DNA of 58,121 nt from Gryganskiella cystojenkinii (lineage: Eukaryota > Mortierellomycota > Mortierellomycetes > Mortierellales > Mortierellaceae). A program made the translations under genes and the position numbers. This document shows positions 42,049 to 53,133 of this stretch, one piece after another. The notes beneath the pieces are model-generated. The model ran no database searches, was not told where the DNA came from, and saw only the letters and a list, made by a program, of their open reading frames with translations. Location: contig JAAAIG010000138.1 in assembly GCA_015852425.1 (NCBI GenBank), positions 1 to 58,121 on the forward strand, read 5' to 3'. The first letter of the stretch is position 1. Each line of letters starts with the position of its first letter.

Positions 42049-44787
42049 CTATCGGTTCAACATCCTTCGGACATCAGCTTTCAATTGATCCGACTCACTC
42101 AAGGCCTGGTCAACAGACCGTGTGACCGTCGAGATACTTGAGTTGGCTCTCGACTGGGCTTCCTGACTTGCCGCTGTCACAACGGTTCCGGGGACACCTG
42201 CCTGTAACGCCTGGGATCTCGCACTACCAATCGCAGACGCCGCCATGGATCTTGATCGCAACGAAGTCTTGGACACGGCCGTGCCACCTCGAGCTCCGAT
42301 TCCAGAGGTGTTTGAGGGTAAACCGGCAGCAATTGGCGTTCTCAATGTCGATGCCGCCGCAAGTCTTGATGAAGGATCTGTTGGAATCGCTGAACTACTG
42401 GTCGACCGTCCCGTACCGACAGCGCCGACAAGAGAACTAGTCGTCGCACTGACACCCTGGGCAGTCGAGGACAATGTACGACTCAAGAACGGCTTCATGT
42501 TGGAGACCAAATCCGTGAACGATTCCGTGATCGCACCCACAGCTAGGGTCGCGGTCGACGGTGAGTTTGAGGAGGGCAAGGGCGGTGACGAGATGCCGGT
42601 CACGGTTCCGTGGGCGTTGGTCGTGGTCGCGAATGAAGCATTCCCAGAGGACAACGAGGATGCAGAGGAGAAGAAATTACTACCAGACTGACGGTTCAAG
42701 GACGCGGCGGAACTGGATCGCATCTTGTTCTCCAGGATATGCTGTTTCATGGCTGAGGGCGTCATTGGTTGGTCTTGACTGAGGATGTTGCTATGGTTGG
42801 CAGTGGAAACGGCCAAGGAGCGACGTTTAGCCGCTGCGGTGGAGACCGCGTTCGTAATCGGGTTGCTGTGGAAGCTCAGTTGTTGAATCGTCTGACTCGT
42901 CCTTGGCGAAGCGATGGCACTTCCAGGAAGACTATTAGGTGTGCCCCCGTTCAGTTGTTGCTGTTGATGTGAAGCAATCTCAAAAAGCACATCCGAAGTA
43001 GCTCCTGTCGTCACGGCCTCGTGCAAATCATTCGCAGTTTTGCGCCACTTGTCCTCCCAATAGATCGAGACCCGTCGCCATTTCTCAATCTGGTTCTGTA
43101 ACTCCAACTTCATGAAATCCTTTTCCATCCTCAACTTGCGGTTCCAGTCCTGGGCCTTGGCCTTGTCCGCACGCTCCTTGTCCACTTGAGTGTTCTGCTC
43201 TTCCTGAATCTTTTCCATCAGGACCCTAAACTCGGAACGCAAGGTTGTGACTGTGGGGGACTTGATGGGATCATTGTTGTTGAATGACTTGATGCCCAAC
43301 AACATGGACCGGTAATGCGTCAACTGGGCTTGGAGTTCGTTGTTCTTGCGCTTTAACGTGTTGGCGAGGGATTTGGCGCCGATACACTGGACCTGGATGT
43401 CCATGAAATGTTGAACGACCGTGTTGTAATCAAACAAGACCGACTCGAGTTCTCGTCGGATGGTCTTGAGCAATCCACCGTCGGCTTTGGAGGACGCAAG
43501 TTGTTTCTGAGTCGTGATCAACACACGATCCTTGGCCTCGAAACGGGCCTTGACCACCGAGAGTTCGCGGTCGAGCCTGTCGTTCTTCTCCAAGAGTTCC
43601 TTGTGCAGAGCCTGGTATTTCGTGGACTCGATTCGGGCACGGTCGAGGGATCCCTCAGCGGCAGCAAGCTTGTCCTGAAGATCGTATTTCTTGGTCTCAA
43701 GACTCTCGGAATGGGCCTCCGAGTTGGTGAGCGCGACACGGACATCGTGCAGTGTGACCTCAAAGGCCTCGATACGACGTTGCAGCAACGAGGATTCAAC
43801 CCGAGCCATGTCGAGTTCATTCTTGAGCTTGCGATTCTCCTTGACGAGATCTTCTTTGGAAAGAGTCGAGACGTCCACGGATGAGGTGTCGGTAGTGTTG
43901 CTCTCAAAGTCGAGGCTAGATGAGTGCATCGTATTCTTGACCATGGCCGCGAGACGGGATCGATCGGATTCTAAAGAGTGGACCTGATCCATGAGACGTC
44001 TCTTCTCCTTATCCGGTCGGACACCATCAAGACCCTCGGAACCTCCCAGGAGCAAGGCAGAAGTCGAGGTCGACAACAACTGGAACTGGGCCGACTTGAG
44101 TTTCAATCGGTTCTTGATCGTCTTGATCTTTTCCTGGTTCTTCTTCCAGGTCTCGCGATCCTTCTCGAGTTGAGTCAGTTTCATCTCGACGCGCTTCTTC
44201 TCACCCTCGGTCTCCTCGAGCATCAACTTGAACAGTTCCTTTTCCGCCTCGGCTTCTTCCAACTGGTTCTGCAACGCAACTTTTTCCTTGGCGGGGTCCT
44301 TGGACTTTTGGGCCAGCTCCTTGTTGGTCTTTTCGAGTTCAGCGACCTTGTCCTGAAACTCTTTTTCGATTTCGAGTTTCGAGGTTTCGGCATCGACGAG
44401 TTGAGATTTCATGCGTTTGTTTTCCTGCTCGACCAGGTTGAGCTTCGCATCCTGGATCCGTTTCTCGGCCATGACACGGTCCCAGTCCTGGAGAATCTGT
44501 TCCCATTCCTCGGTACCGCGAGCTTGGGGTGCAAAAATTGAGAGTCGATGATTGAGTTTCTTGGTCGCAGGAAGGTCATCGAGCGCGTCCTGAAAGATGT
44601 CGCTTGAGTTGTCGTCGTGGTCATGGTCTCGATCGTCGGCCTTTTCGTCCGTGTCGGTAACTGAGGGTGCAGAGGACGATGAGGGTGTAGTTTGGTCGAG
44701 GATCATGGTGGTCGATGGACCGTTAGCGAGGACTTGGTTTCCGATCGCGAGGATGGCGTCCGACGCGGAGGAGGTCTCCACTGTCAT
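42049..44787 (-). CDS. Long coiled-coil protein, unrecognised family
   Basis: Single exon, 912 residues. The first ~75 residues are Ser/Thr/Asp-rich and disordered. A short conserved-looking motif follows, NHRLSIFAPQARGTEEWEQI. From about 100 to 640 the protein is dominated by heptad repeats (KLNLVEQENKRMKSQLV, LQNQLEEAEAEKELFKLML, KKYDLQDKLAAAEGSLDRA), with a break near 240-300. The C-terminal ~270 residues are Ser/Ala/Thr-rich and disordered, ending in a short helix (LSESDQLKADVRRMLNR). No motor, kinase or membrane segment is seen. A scaffold or cytoskeletal role is inferred from architecture alone. Confidence 0.8.
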   Translation of the reverse strand: MTVETSSASDAILAIGNQVLANGPSTTMILDQTTPSSSSAPSVTDTDEKADDRDHDHDDNSSDIFQDALDDLPATKKLNHRLSIFAPQARGTEEWEQILQDWDRVMAEKRIQDAKLNLVEQENKRMKSQLVDAETSKLEIEKEFQDKVAELEKTNKELAQKSKDPAKEKVALQNQLEEAEAEKELFKLMLEETEGEKKRVEMKLTQLEKDRETWKKNQEKIKTIKNRLKLKSAQFQLLSTSTSALLLGGSEGLDGVRPDKEKRRLMDQVHSLESDRSRLAAMVKNTMHSSSLDFESNTTDTSSVDVSTLSKEDLVKENRKLKNELDMARVESSLLQRRIEAFEVTLHDVRVALTNSEAHSESLETKKYDLQDKLAAAEGSLDRARIESTKYQALHKELLEKNDRLDRELSVVKARFEAKDRVLITTQKQLASSKADGGLLKTIRRELESVLFDYNTVVQHFMDIQVQCIGAKSLANTLKRKNNELQAQLTHYRSMLLGIKSFNNNDPIKSPTVTTLRSEFRVLMEKIQEEQNTQVDKERADKAKAQDWNRKLRMEKDFMKLELQNQIEKWRRVSIYWEDKWRKTANDLHEAVTTGATSDVLFEIASHQQQQLNGGTPNSLPGSAIASPRTSQTIQQLSFHSNPITNAVSTAAAKRRSLAVSTANHSNILSQDQPMTPSAMKQHILENKMRSSSAASLNRQSGSNFFSSASSLSSGNASFATTTNAHGTVTGISSPPLPSSNSPSTATLAVGAITESFTDLVSNMKPFLSRTLSSTAQGVSATTSSLVGAVGTGRSTSSSAIPTDPSSRLAAASTLRTPIAAGLPSNTSGIGARGGTAVSKTSLRSRSMAASAIGSARSQALQAGVPGTVVTAASQEAQSRANSSISTVTRSVDQALSESDQLKADVRRMLNR

Positions 44788-46578
44788 ATTTGGGGTTCTG
44801 CTGTGAGCTTAGGTGGTTTTGAAAGTAGGGGGTGGCTCGGTTGTCGAGAGTTGTGGTGATATGGGGCTTTATGCGTGTTGGTTGGGTAAGGTTCCTGCCC
44901 CTTTGCTCAGTTCTGTGGGTGAAAAAGAAGAGAGGAGAGAAAGAATACGTGTCAGTCAAAGTGAAAGAGAGCGTGGCAGGAAAAGTAATGAGACAAGAAA
45001 AACAGCCCTCAGGAACCATTAAATAAAGGGCGAAATGAGTTTAGAGAAGATGGCGACCATGGGCGGAGCTGATCAGGACGTGAATCTCTTGTTGGTTCTC
45101 GTCCTTGTCGTCGTTCATCTAAACAGAGAATCTCATTCCACCCCCCACTCTGTCAAAGTTTTCGTTCTTTGAGGTTTCTTTTCGTTGGTCTGCTTTTTGA
45201 TGCTTCCACGGGCGCTCATCATCAATCTTTTTCTTCATTCGCACTAAAACATCATTTTTTTTTCGCTCACGAGATGAGGCTGTGTGGAGTTGGAACAAAC
45301 ATAGAAAGTCAATAGGTTTTGAAGGTCCTCCTACTTACACTCCTTCTTGAGAGTTGATTGTCGGGGTTGGAGTGACTGTCAGAAACTGAGGAACTGACTT
45401 CAAAGAAGTGAATTGAGGAAGGAAGAGTGGAGAAGGAGGGCGGATCGAAGAGGATGTGGAGAAAAAGAAAAAAAAGAAAGAGTGAGTGAGGACCGAAAGG
45501 AGAATAAAAAGGTTTGTTTGCGAAGGTAAAAAAAAAAGAAAAGCAAAAGGCAGGTTTGTGGGCCGGCTCTCAATTTTCTGTTCAAAGGATGGACCTCTCT
45601 CTCTCTCGCCCGACGGACGGTGATAGACGCCCAATCCTCCTCATTTATTATCTGCTTCACTCTCCCTCCTGGCCCGGTTTATTAAGGTCCTCATTTCGGG
45701 ACATATTTTCTCGCTTTCATGTCGTACGGTCATGTCGTTGCTATTCTGGTAGATTTAATAAACCAGCTTTTTTTTTGGCATTCATTGCCATTCAGATAAA
45801 GGTTCGTCAAACGATAGAAAGGCGATTGAAAAGCTGTTGGACAAGCGGAGAGAGAACAAAAAAAAAGCGAATGGTGACGGGCCAATTGCTGACATGTGGA
45901 GAAACGGAGACAAACCTTTTGCAAGTTATGGCTCTCAAATTTCCAGTTTCTATTTTTTTTTTTTTGCGCCGCTGAATTTTTCTTGACCTTCACCCCCTGT
46001 TTGCTGAGGCAATAAGAAAAAGCTTCCTCATCGCAAATACCCTGCCTTTGATCGAGACGTCTCGTTCTCAGCAAGGGGATACGAGTTTTCTACAAATCAG
46101 CAGTGTGTGTCTCCCTTCATGCCCCTGCAAAAACAAACGATCAGTTTCAATTTTATGCTATGTCGGGGCAAAGAATCACCAACTCCAGCACATGTTCGCT
46201 TTGAGTTGTTTGTGTTCCTCTCTCCACAATTTTTTAAAGATGCAAGGTAGCACACGTCGACTCTTTTTTTTTTTTTCTTTTTTCTTTCTTTCACTCTACC
46301 ACCACCACCACTCACTCCATCAACACCACTCGCCCTTCCTTTTTTTCCGTTGTTGATGAGAGCGTTTTTTTTTTTGGGTTTCCTTCTCTCTTGATCACAA
46401 AAGCAACGTGTCGCATTCCCGCCAGCTTGCCATCTGTTGTATTTTTGCAAGAGAGAAAACACATGTAAAACACAAGTGTATTTATGTATGTACACAAAGT
46501 AAACATGTATTCTCGCATCTTTCACAAGATAGATTTTCTTTCCATAGGATTCCTCTTTTTTTTTTCTATCTTTGTTCT
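44788..46578. other. Intergenic: leader/promoter of the coiled-coil gene
   Basis: 1.8 kb with no supportable gene. It has homopurine and homopyrimidine runs (45410-45560, 46260-46380) and several A or T runs of 8-12. Confidence 0.5.
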
Positions 46579-46920
46579 CTAGACTATGTTTGGGATAGGC
46601 GGTAAGGGTACGTTGGAACCAATCTTGATGATACGGTCTACCCCAACAGCGTCAGGATCGGGTCTCTCCTCGTACTTTTTGTTAGTAGCCAGACTTGAAT
46701 GCGACTCTTGATCGGTAGCAGTCTGAGGAGCTGGACCAGAAGGCGGTTGTTCTACTGGTAGCAGCTGCGGCGGCGGCGGCGGGGATGTTAAGACGTTCGG
46801 TTGTTGCACGACTGGGGCCTGGGCCGAATCACATACCAAGGTCCATGACAGGAACGTTGTAATACAGACCAGAGAGATCCAAATGGCCGAGACTCGAGAG
46901 GAATATCTGACAACTTTCAT
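46579..46920 (-). CDS. Short secreted Pro-rich protein
   Basis: 113 residues from the preferred ATG at 46920 (MKVVRYSSRVSAIWISLV). A hydrophobic stretch of about 20 residues ends near CDSAQA, a plausible signal peptide cleavage point. The rest is Pro/Gln/Ser-rich (SPPPPPQLLPVEQPPSGPAP), with a short ending KIGSNVPLPPIPNIV. An upstream in-frame ATG at 47073 would put the signal inside the chain, so it is disfavoured. No family recognised; cell-wall or extracellular location is inferred. It might instead stay anchored by its N-terminal helix. Confidence 0.5.
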   Translation of the reverse strand: MKVVRYSSRVSAIWISLVCITTFLSWTLVCDSAQAPVVQQPNVLTSPPPPPQLLPVEQPPSGPAPQTATDQESHSSLATNKKYEERPDPDAVGVDRIIKIGSNVPLPPIPNIV

Positions 46921-47370
46921 CGAAATAGGGAAGTCGAACAAAAAAGAAAAAAAGACAAAGAAAAAAGTCGAGAATAGCGCTGGATTGAGTTGAAAGGGGG
47001 AGGTGAAGTATCCAACCCAGGAATGCAGGAGATAGGAGAGATGGCGATCCAATTGACTATCAAGTAAAGGCACAGGAACGCGTCATGTGATGGCCGAGGC
47101 AAAGTGCAGGAAGATGGGCAAAAGGATTGCGGTACAATAAAGGACAAACACTTGTGCTATTCTTCTTTTGGTTCATAGAGTCGACTTTTGTTTTTAATAA
47201 ATATGTACAATGGGGTGTAGCAGACGAAAAAACACCAGTTCTTCAAGAACGGAGATACGATCATCTGGCTCTAATGAAAATTTTGTGGGAAAAGAAGAGG
47301 GAAAGGAGTGGGGAGTGTTTTCTTTTTGTTGGTTTAGTTGGGGGAGGGAGTAACGGCAATATTCCTCAAT
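46921..47370. other. Intergenic
   Basis: 450 bp holding the leader of the Pro-rich protein gene and the 3' flank of the Myb-like gene. No other signal seen. Confidence 0.4.
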
Positions 47371-50300
47371 CTAAGCCTGAGCCTTCTTGGTTTTGCTGGT
47401 CTTGGCAGTGATCTTGTGGTTGTTGCTGTTGGTCTTCACATCTTCGCATCCAATCTGTACAGTAGCATTAGAAGTCGGGGTGGTCACAGTGATGGTGGGC
47501 TTTGATGACATTGAGATCGAAGAAAAGGCAGAAGATGCTTTCTCGTCCTCGGCAGCCATCATCCTCGCAAGACCTGCAGCCATTGCAGCCATGGCCTTGG
47601 CAATCGCTGAATCCGGTCCCGTATCCTCCATGGATTCCTGATCCGTCAGACCCAAGGACGAGGGCGAGGCTGGGATCCTGGTCGGTGTGACCTTGGTCGA
47701 ACGAGCCTTCTTCGCATTGGTCAATGTCGATTTCTTGGCGGCACCAGCAACAGCAGCTGAAGAAGACCCATTCGCGGACGAGGACCTGTTTCCCTTGTTA
47801 GCATCGGCCAAGGACGCCTGAGGCGTGTAACTGTACCCGTATCCATCGCCGTGTCCAAGACCTGCAGCAGGACCACCGAGCTCCGTTGTCGTACCATCAC
47901 CGTTCCCTTGACCATCGATCCCAGCAGCAGCGTTCGCAGCGGCCTCGGCGGCCAAGAAACTCTCATTGTTCTTGAGCAAGTCATCGCAGATCTGTTCGAC
48001 GCCACCCATGGCCTCGACAACGCCTTTGCCGAAATCCGTGAGGCGGTAAACCCATTGACGACCACGCTTGATTCCAAAGCTCTCGAACCTAGGTCTTGGG
48101 TGGCCCTTTTCGTGGGCCAGGGCATCCGAGATTTGAGCACGCCAGATCTGTAAATTCTTGTGACCTGTTCTGGGGATCCGGTTCAAGTGACGACTGAACA
48201 AACGTTCCACCATACTCGCCACGTCGTTCAGCGTTCCTTCCAATTCAGGCAAACGGGCCAGGGACAAGAACGCCATTTGAGAGTAGGTAGGTAACTTTGA
48301 TGAGGGGTCGGGTCGAGAGCGACGAGGTTGAGCGTGTCCGTTGCCCTTGACAAAACCAGGATCCGTGAGAACTTGACGACGAGACCGAACCGAGTGCACG
48401 GATCGGTTCAAAGTCTCGGCAATGTCCTTGATAGGTGCGTTGCTGTCGACAAGCTGGAGTAGAAGTTGTTCTTCCTCGTTGGTCCATGGTCGTTTTGCGT
48501 TCGAGTTTGTGGGTGGTGAGATGGAGGGTAGGGCTGAGCTGTTGAGAAGGATGCCAACTTTACTGTCCGTTGTTGACGACGACGATGAAAGGTCAATCTC
48601 CATGGCCTCGGTCTTGGGTGTTGGTGATGTAGGCGTCAGAGGTTCCATCTGAATATCCACAGTCGCCAACACACTCTGGTCCAACTGCGCGGGGGGCAAC
48701 TCCAACTTTGTCACAACCGTGGTAGCGGTCTGGATGTTCAATACTGGCAACGGTGAACCCTTCTTGGACGCAGCAGGGGGCGAGGGCATAGTACCAGTTT
48801 CCATCATCGTATCAACTTGACGACTGAGCTTTCGTTTACGACTCGAACCATTGTTTTCCAAAACTGCCGACTCCTCCTTGGCAGCGGCTGCGACCTCAGA
48901 AGCACGTCTTCGGGCGGTATGTTGTTCAATCACGGACCGGAAACTCATCTCTGTGATGGGTGAGAGACTTGATGACCGTTGGTGTTGACTCTTAGGCGCG
49001 ATCGAGACTGGAGACTGTTTCGTCGGTAGAGGAGGCTTTTCTTGACTCGTACCTGTGGATGAAGTTGCAACGGCAGCAATCAGAGACTCGAAGGAGGTCG
49101 AAAGGGACGATAATGGGGTAGGAGAGTCATCTGTGGGTGATGTTGGTGATACGCCGGTGGTTAGAGGAGAAGATAACAACAAAGATGATGATGATGATGT
49201 GTTGTTGTTTGTGTTTTTGATGTCAGAAGACAAAGAAGATGGTGAGCACAAAGAAAATGCAGTGGAGGAGGAGCAAGAAGGAAGGGACAAAGAAGGAACG
49301 GGCTGGAGCGCAGGTGACGTCAATTCCGGTGTAACTGAGCCCGAGGAAGATAAAGAAGTCGAAGGCGAGGGAGGGGCATTGTGTTCTGGGTCGACCGAGG
49401 TCATCACTTCGTCCTCCTCGAGAGCAGCAGTTGCAGTGGAGTTCTTCTTTCTGTTGTTGTTTTTGGTATTGTTTTTGCCCTTCCTTGTGGAGATGGAGGA
49501 AGTGTCGATGGTCATCTTGGCAGGGGCAACAGGTATTGAAGCCGTTGTAGGAACAATGTAGTCGAGACCCTGATTTTCCTGTTGTGGTGGTGAAAGTGGA
49601 GTGGCGGCTGTGAAACCTGATTCAGTCTTTGTTTCGCCAGAAAAAGAAGACCGCATAAATGGCTGTTCCTGATCCGAGACTTTTGATTGGCTGACGGAGA
49701 ATGCGGGACCCTGCTGTTGTGCTTTTAAGGCTAATAATGGCTCCTGTGCTGTTGCCGTCGTTGGTGCTTGATCAATAACCGATTGGCGGTCAAACAAGAA
49801 ATCGACAGAATCCATGCCGGTGCCGGACCCCGTGGTTGCAGTAAAGAATTTTTCGCGCTGCACCGTGGCCTGAGTCTGTAATTCCTCCATCAACATCCGA
49901 AACAGGTCCTGGGTCGGGGGTGGAGAGGAAAGATCCATCATGTTCATCTCGACCGGTCGAGGGTTTAACAATGCCGAAGATCCATAGAGATCCATTGACG
50001 CTGTCGAGTCCATATAATCGGGTTCTTGCTTGATATACACTTCGGGGCTACCCTCATGCTGCCGACTGTTCAACCCTGAGTTGTAGGCGCAATCTTGGTC
50101 GGCTGCCGAGGAAGTGGCAGAGGGGGAAGGGGAGGAGCACGTTGGCGGGGAGAGCGCCGATGCAGACGAGGCAGACCAAGAAGGAGACGGGGGATCGACC
50201 AAGGAGGACATGGTCGCTGGGGATGAGGACGAGGAAAACTCGGGGGAACGGAGCATCGTCCCAGAAGCAGGACCTTCCAACCCGTCCATCATCATGCCCA

Positions 50301-50700
50301 CGCCAGAGTCTCCGTTCTCGGTCTCATCCTCGTCCTCTTGTTTGGCGTGGATGAAATCAAAGATATCGATTTCTTCTTCTTCTTGCCGTTGCGCCTGTTG
50401 ATGCTGATGTTGTTGCTGAGGTTGAAGTTGCATCAAGATCTGACCTTCAGGACCGACCGTGGCAGCGCCTTTTGTTAATTCCTCCAGAATAAACTTGCTC
50501 GTGATGGCATCGAGAGGTGGAACACCTCCGTTCAAGTCCAGTGGCTGCTGCTGTCCCGGTGTTGAGGACGAAGATGGATCTTGTCGTTGCAGTTGCTGCT
50601 GATCACGATCTTGATAGAGTGACAACGCAAAACGATGGACCTGTTCTTGATCCGCTGTAGTTTGACGGCTTTGTTCCTGGGCAGAAAGTGATGATGCCAT
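47371..50700 (-). CDS. Large Myb/SANT-like DNA-binding regulator
   Basis: Single exon, 1109 residues. Most of the chain is disordered Ser/Thr/Pro/Gln-rich sequence, with acidic patches (EEEEIDIFDFIHAKQEDEDE) typical of activation regions. A Myb/SANT-type helix-turn-helix lies at about 731-775: RPWTNEEEQLLLQLVD, IKDIAETLNRSVHSVRSRR. It has the first Trp but an aliphatic third helix. A conserved-looking block follows at about 795-890 (YSQMAFLSLARLPELEGTLN, DVASMVERLF, FGIKRGRQWVYRLTDFGKGV), which looks like a winged-helix fold. The C-terminus is Ser/Lys-rich with a likely nuclear localisation signal (KSTLTNAKKARSTKV). Nuclear transcription factor by inference; targets cannot be read. About 2.4 kb of non-coding DNA lies upstream. 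Confidence 0.8.
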   Translation of the reverse strand: MASSLSAQEQSRQTTADQEQVHRFALSLYQDRDQQQLQRQDPSSSSTPGQQQPLDLNGGVPPLDAITSKFILEELTKGAATVGPEGQILMQLQPQQQHQHQQAQRQEEEEIDIFDFIHAKQEDEDETENGDSGVGMMMDGLEGPASGTMLRSPEFSSSSSPATMSSLVDPPSPSWSASSASALSPPTCSSPSPSATSSAADQDCAYNSGLNSRQHEGSPEVYIKQEPDYMDSTASMDLYGSSALLNPRPVEMNMMDLSSPPPTQDLFRMLMEELQTQATVQREKFFTATTGSGTGMDSVDFLFDRQSVIDQAPTTATAQEPLLALKAQQQGPAFSVSQSKVSDQEQPFMRSSFSGETKTESGFTAATPLSPPQQENQGLDYIVPTTASIPVAPAKMTIDTSSISTRKGKNNTKNNNRKKNSTATAALEEDEVMTSVDPEHNAPPSPSTSLSSSGSVTPELTSPALQPVPSLSLPSCSSSTAFSLCSPSSLSSDIKNTNNNTSSSSSLLLSSPLTTGVSPTSPTDDSPTPLSSLSTSFESLIAAVATSSTGTSQEKPPLPTKQSPVSIAPKSQHQRSSSLSPITEMSFRSVIEQHTARRRASEVAAAAKEESAVLENNGSSRKRKLSRQVDTMMETGTMPSPPAASKKGSPLPVLNIQTATTVVTKLELPPAQLDQSVLATVDIQMEPLTPTSPTPKTEAMEIDLSSSSSTTDSKVGILLNSSALPSISPPTNSNAKRPWTNEEEQLLLQLVDSNAPIKDIAETLNRSVHSVRSRRQVLTDPGFVKGNGHAQPRRSRPDPSSKLPTYSQMAFLSLARLPELEGTLNDVASMVERLFSRHLNRIPRTGHKNLQIWRAQISDALAHEKGHPRPRFESFGIKRGRQWVYRLTDFGKGVVEAMGGVEQICDDLLKNNESFLAAEAAANAAAGIDGQGNGDGTTTELGGPAAGLGHGDGYGYSYTPQASLADANKGNRSSSANGSSSAAVAGAAKKSTLTNAKKARSTKVTPTRIPASPSSLGLTDQESMEDTGPDSAIAKAMAAMAAGLARMMAAEDEKASSAFSSISMSSKPTITVTTPTSNATVQIGCEDVKTNSNNHKITAKTSKTKKAQA

Positions 50701-53133
50701 GGTCGTCTTTTTATCGTCTGGAACGAGAGGTGTTTGTGAACGCGCAGGAAAGAAGATTATGAAGGAGGAAGTACAGTAGTGATCGGGTGATACGGAGGGG
50801 TAAGGCTGAAGAGAAGGGATACGACAAGTTTACACCGTTCATGCGGGCACAAAAGGAAAGGGGCAGAGAAAGAGAAAGAGAGAGGACAAAGCAAAAAAAA
50901 ACGATAAGGATTCAGTCAGTTTTCTGGGGTGGGGTAGAAGAGAAACAAACAAAAGTGCATGGTGATGCCCGTGGGAGAACTGGGGTGCCAAGGACAAGGT
51001 GCGGCGCGTTCCAAGGAGTCGAGAACAAAGGACTGAGTAAAAGGGGAATTTGATCCGGTGCGCAACCCTGTCATCCTGTCCTGTGAATCCTGATAACAGG
51101 CCATAGTCCACAAAGGAAAAGGAGGAGGGAGGGGAACTGGCTGACTGTCGGTCTGACTCTTGTTGGAAAAGGTCAGAAGGGCAAACAACGTGCTTTTCTG
51201 TGGGGTGGGTGTCTGATTGACTGATTGGCTGATTGTCGTTAGGTGTTGCTGTTATACGCACGATGAACGATTGTTGAGTGTGCACTCTTGTCGAGGTTAT
51301 TTGTTCCAGGGGTATATGATAACAATAAAAGAGGGTCGCGCGGTTGTGCCGCGTGGGGACAAAATAGGGGTAGCGAATGGTCGTGGGTAACATGGGTAAT
51401 GGGGTTCTGGCGTGTGTGTATTTGCCCTGTTCAGGTTCAATTGATTATGTGGGGGTCCCTGATCAGTTTGTTCGTCATTGTGCTCTTCTTTTTTTTTTCT
51501 TACCAACTCGTTTGCAGAGACAAAAAAAAAGGAAAGAGTGGACAATATAGAGAAAGGAAGGGAGTGGTATAAAGGGTTTTGTTGTACAAGTAAGGAAAGA
51601 AGGAAAAGAGGATTGATTGAGAGAATTGAATGAATGGAGGGAAAAAGTAATAGAAACTAAAAGTAGAAAAAGAGAAAGGAAGGAAAAGGAAAGAAGTCGA
51701 AAGATAAAAAATTACGCGCGAGGGACAAAGGAGGCACATTTTACCCACAGCCTCTGATGATGATATCTGTCTCCAAATGTGGGATTCACGCCGTTTCTTA
51801 TTGGAAAGGACAAAACGAGAAAAGAAAAATTTCTGGCCGGGGGAACCATTCGAAGGATTCGATTGTCTCGAAGTCGATGAAATCAACCAGCACTGTCGAT
51901 GAACTCATCATCAACACGCTCTCTCCCATTGCCTTCATTGTCCCTTCTGGTTGTCCATATTTCTTTTCCTTCTTCATCGCTCTTGGCAGCGCTTTCACTC
52001 TCATCCATCTGACTTTCCCCATCAACGCGTCCCTTTTTTTCTCTTCTCCTCATCGCCTTTATTTCTCTCTCTTCGCACACAGCCAACAAAATTCTCCCCG
52101 CCCCCGCTCAGCCCAGCCAAGACCTGTTGTCTTTATTTCTCTCCTGCCTTGTTACTCACAGACTCACCCGACCTTGCGCAAGGCAAAGTAAAAATCGAAA
52201 CCAACTGCAAGTCCTTGATTTTGATTAAAAACAGGCGATCGCGATCGCGACAGAAAAAATCCCCACCAACTCTTTTGGAACTATTTCTGGCTCAGAAAAA
52301 AAAATCCTGGCTCCTTTCATCTTTTCTCCCCTCTTTTTATGCCTTGCCCTTCCTGTGCCTTGTAAAGAAAATATTTCACCAGGCGCGACCTCAATAATAA
52401 TTGGAGCAGCGCGCTATTTTTATTACTCTTTTCTGTTGCATTGTTGTTCCTTCTGTGCTCTTTGCGGACAATTATTGATATGCTCTTCTCGCAATTTTTT
52501 TTTCTTTCTTGTCATTTGAATCTCGATCCTTGTACCCTTTATGTTCAGTGCCCACCTCGCCATGGTCTATGTATCCTTGGAATGAAAGCGATGGGGTAAG
52601 GATAGGAGTTCTTCGAGAATTTGGGTATGGAGGGATAGACAATCACCCCATCCTTGCAAAAATGACCAATGACAAACAAATCGCCACGCTGCGTTCGAAA
52701 GAATTGTGAACAACAACAAAAATGTCAGTGTGGTTGGCTCTTCGTGGTTATGAACTGAAAAGGATTGCGAAGAGTCCAAACCAGAAAAAAAAACCACCTG
52801 GGCAGAATGCGCGAATAAATTTATACTGATTCGTACACGTGATCGTTATACTTTAAACAAGTTATCGCCGAGATTATTCAAGATTTACCTACCAGTTCGA
52901 AAAACTACCGAGTGAAACCCTCTGGTGGTTTCATTTTTGCATGAACATGGTGAACTCTTGGTGCCTCTGCTATGCACCAGTGAGGGATCCTTTTGTCCAT
53001 CGGGTACTCAAACTCATGTTCGAAACAGCAGTTCCTAGCAAATAATATTTTTTCTTTTATTTTTTCTTTCTCAGATCGACAATGCATTAAAGGGAGGCTG
53101 TTTCGTTTTCTAATTGAGCACATTTAACGATTT
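50701..53133. other. 2.4-kb intergenic: long upstream region of the Myb-like gene
   Basis: No supportable gene. It holds purine-rich and T-rich stretches (51600-51720, 52490-52510). A palindrome-like GCGATCGCGATCGC sits at 52236-52249. The right end is 3' flank of the DUF2470-like gene. Confidence 0.5.

Noticed and set aside
43978..44541. 187-residue plus-strand frame over the coiled-coil gene
   Set aside because: Its Leu-rich sequence is the reverse reading of Glu/Lys-rich heptads (CTC/GAG codons); the minus-strand gene explains it.
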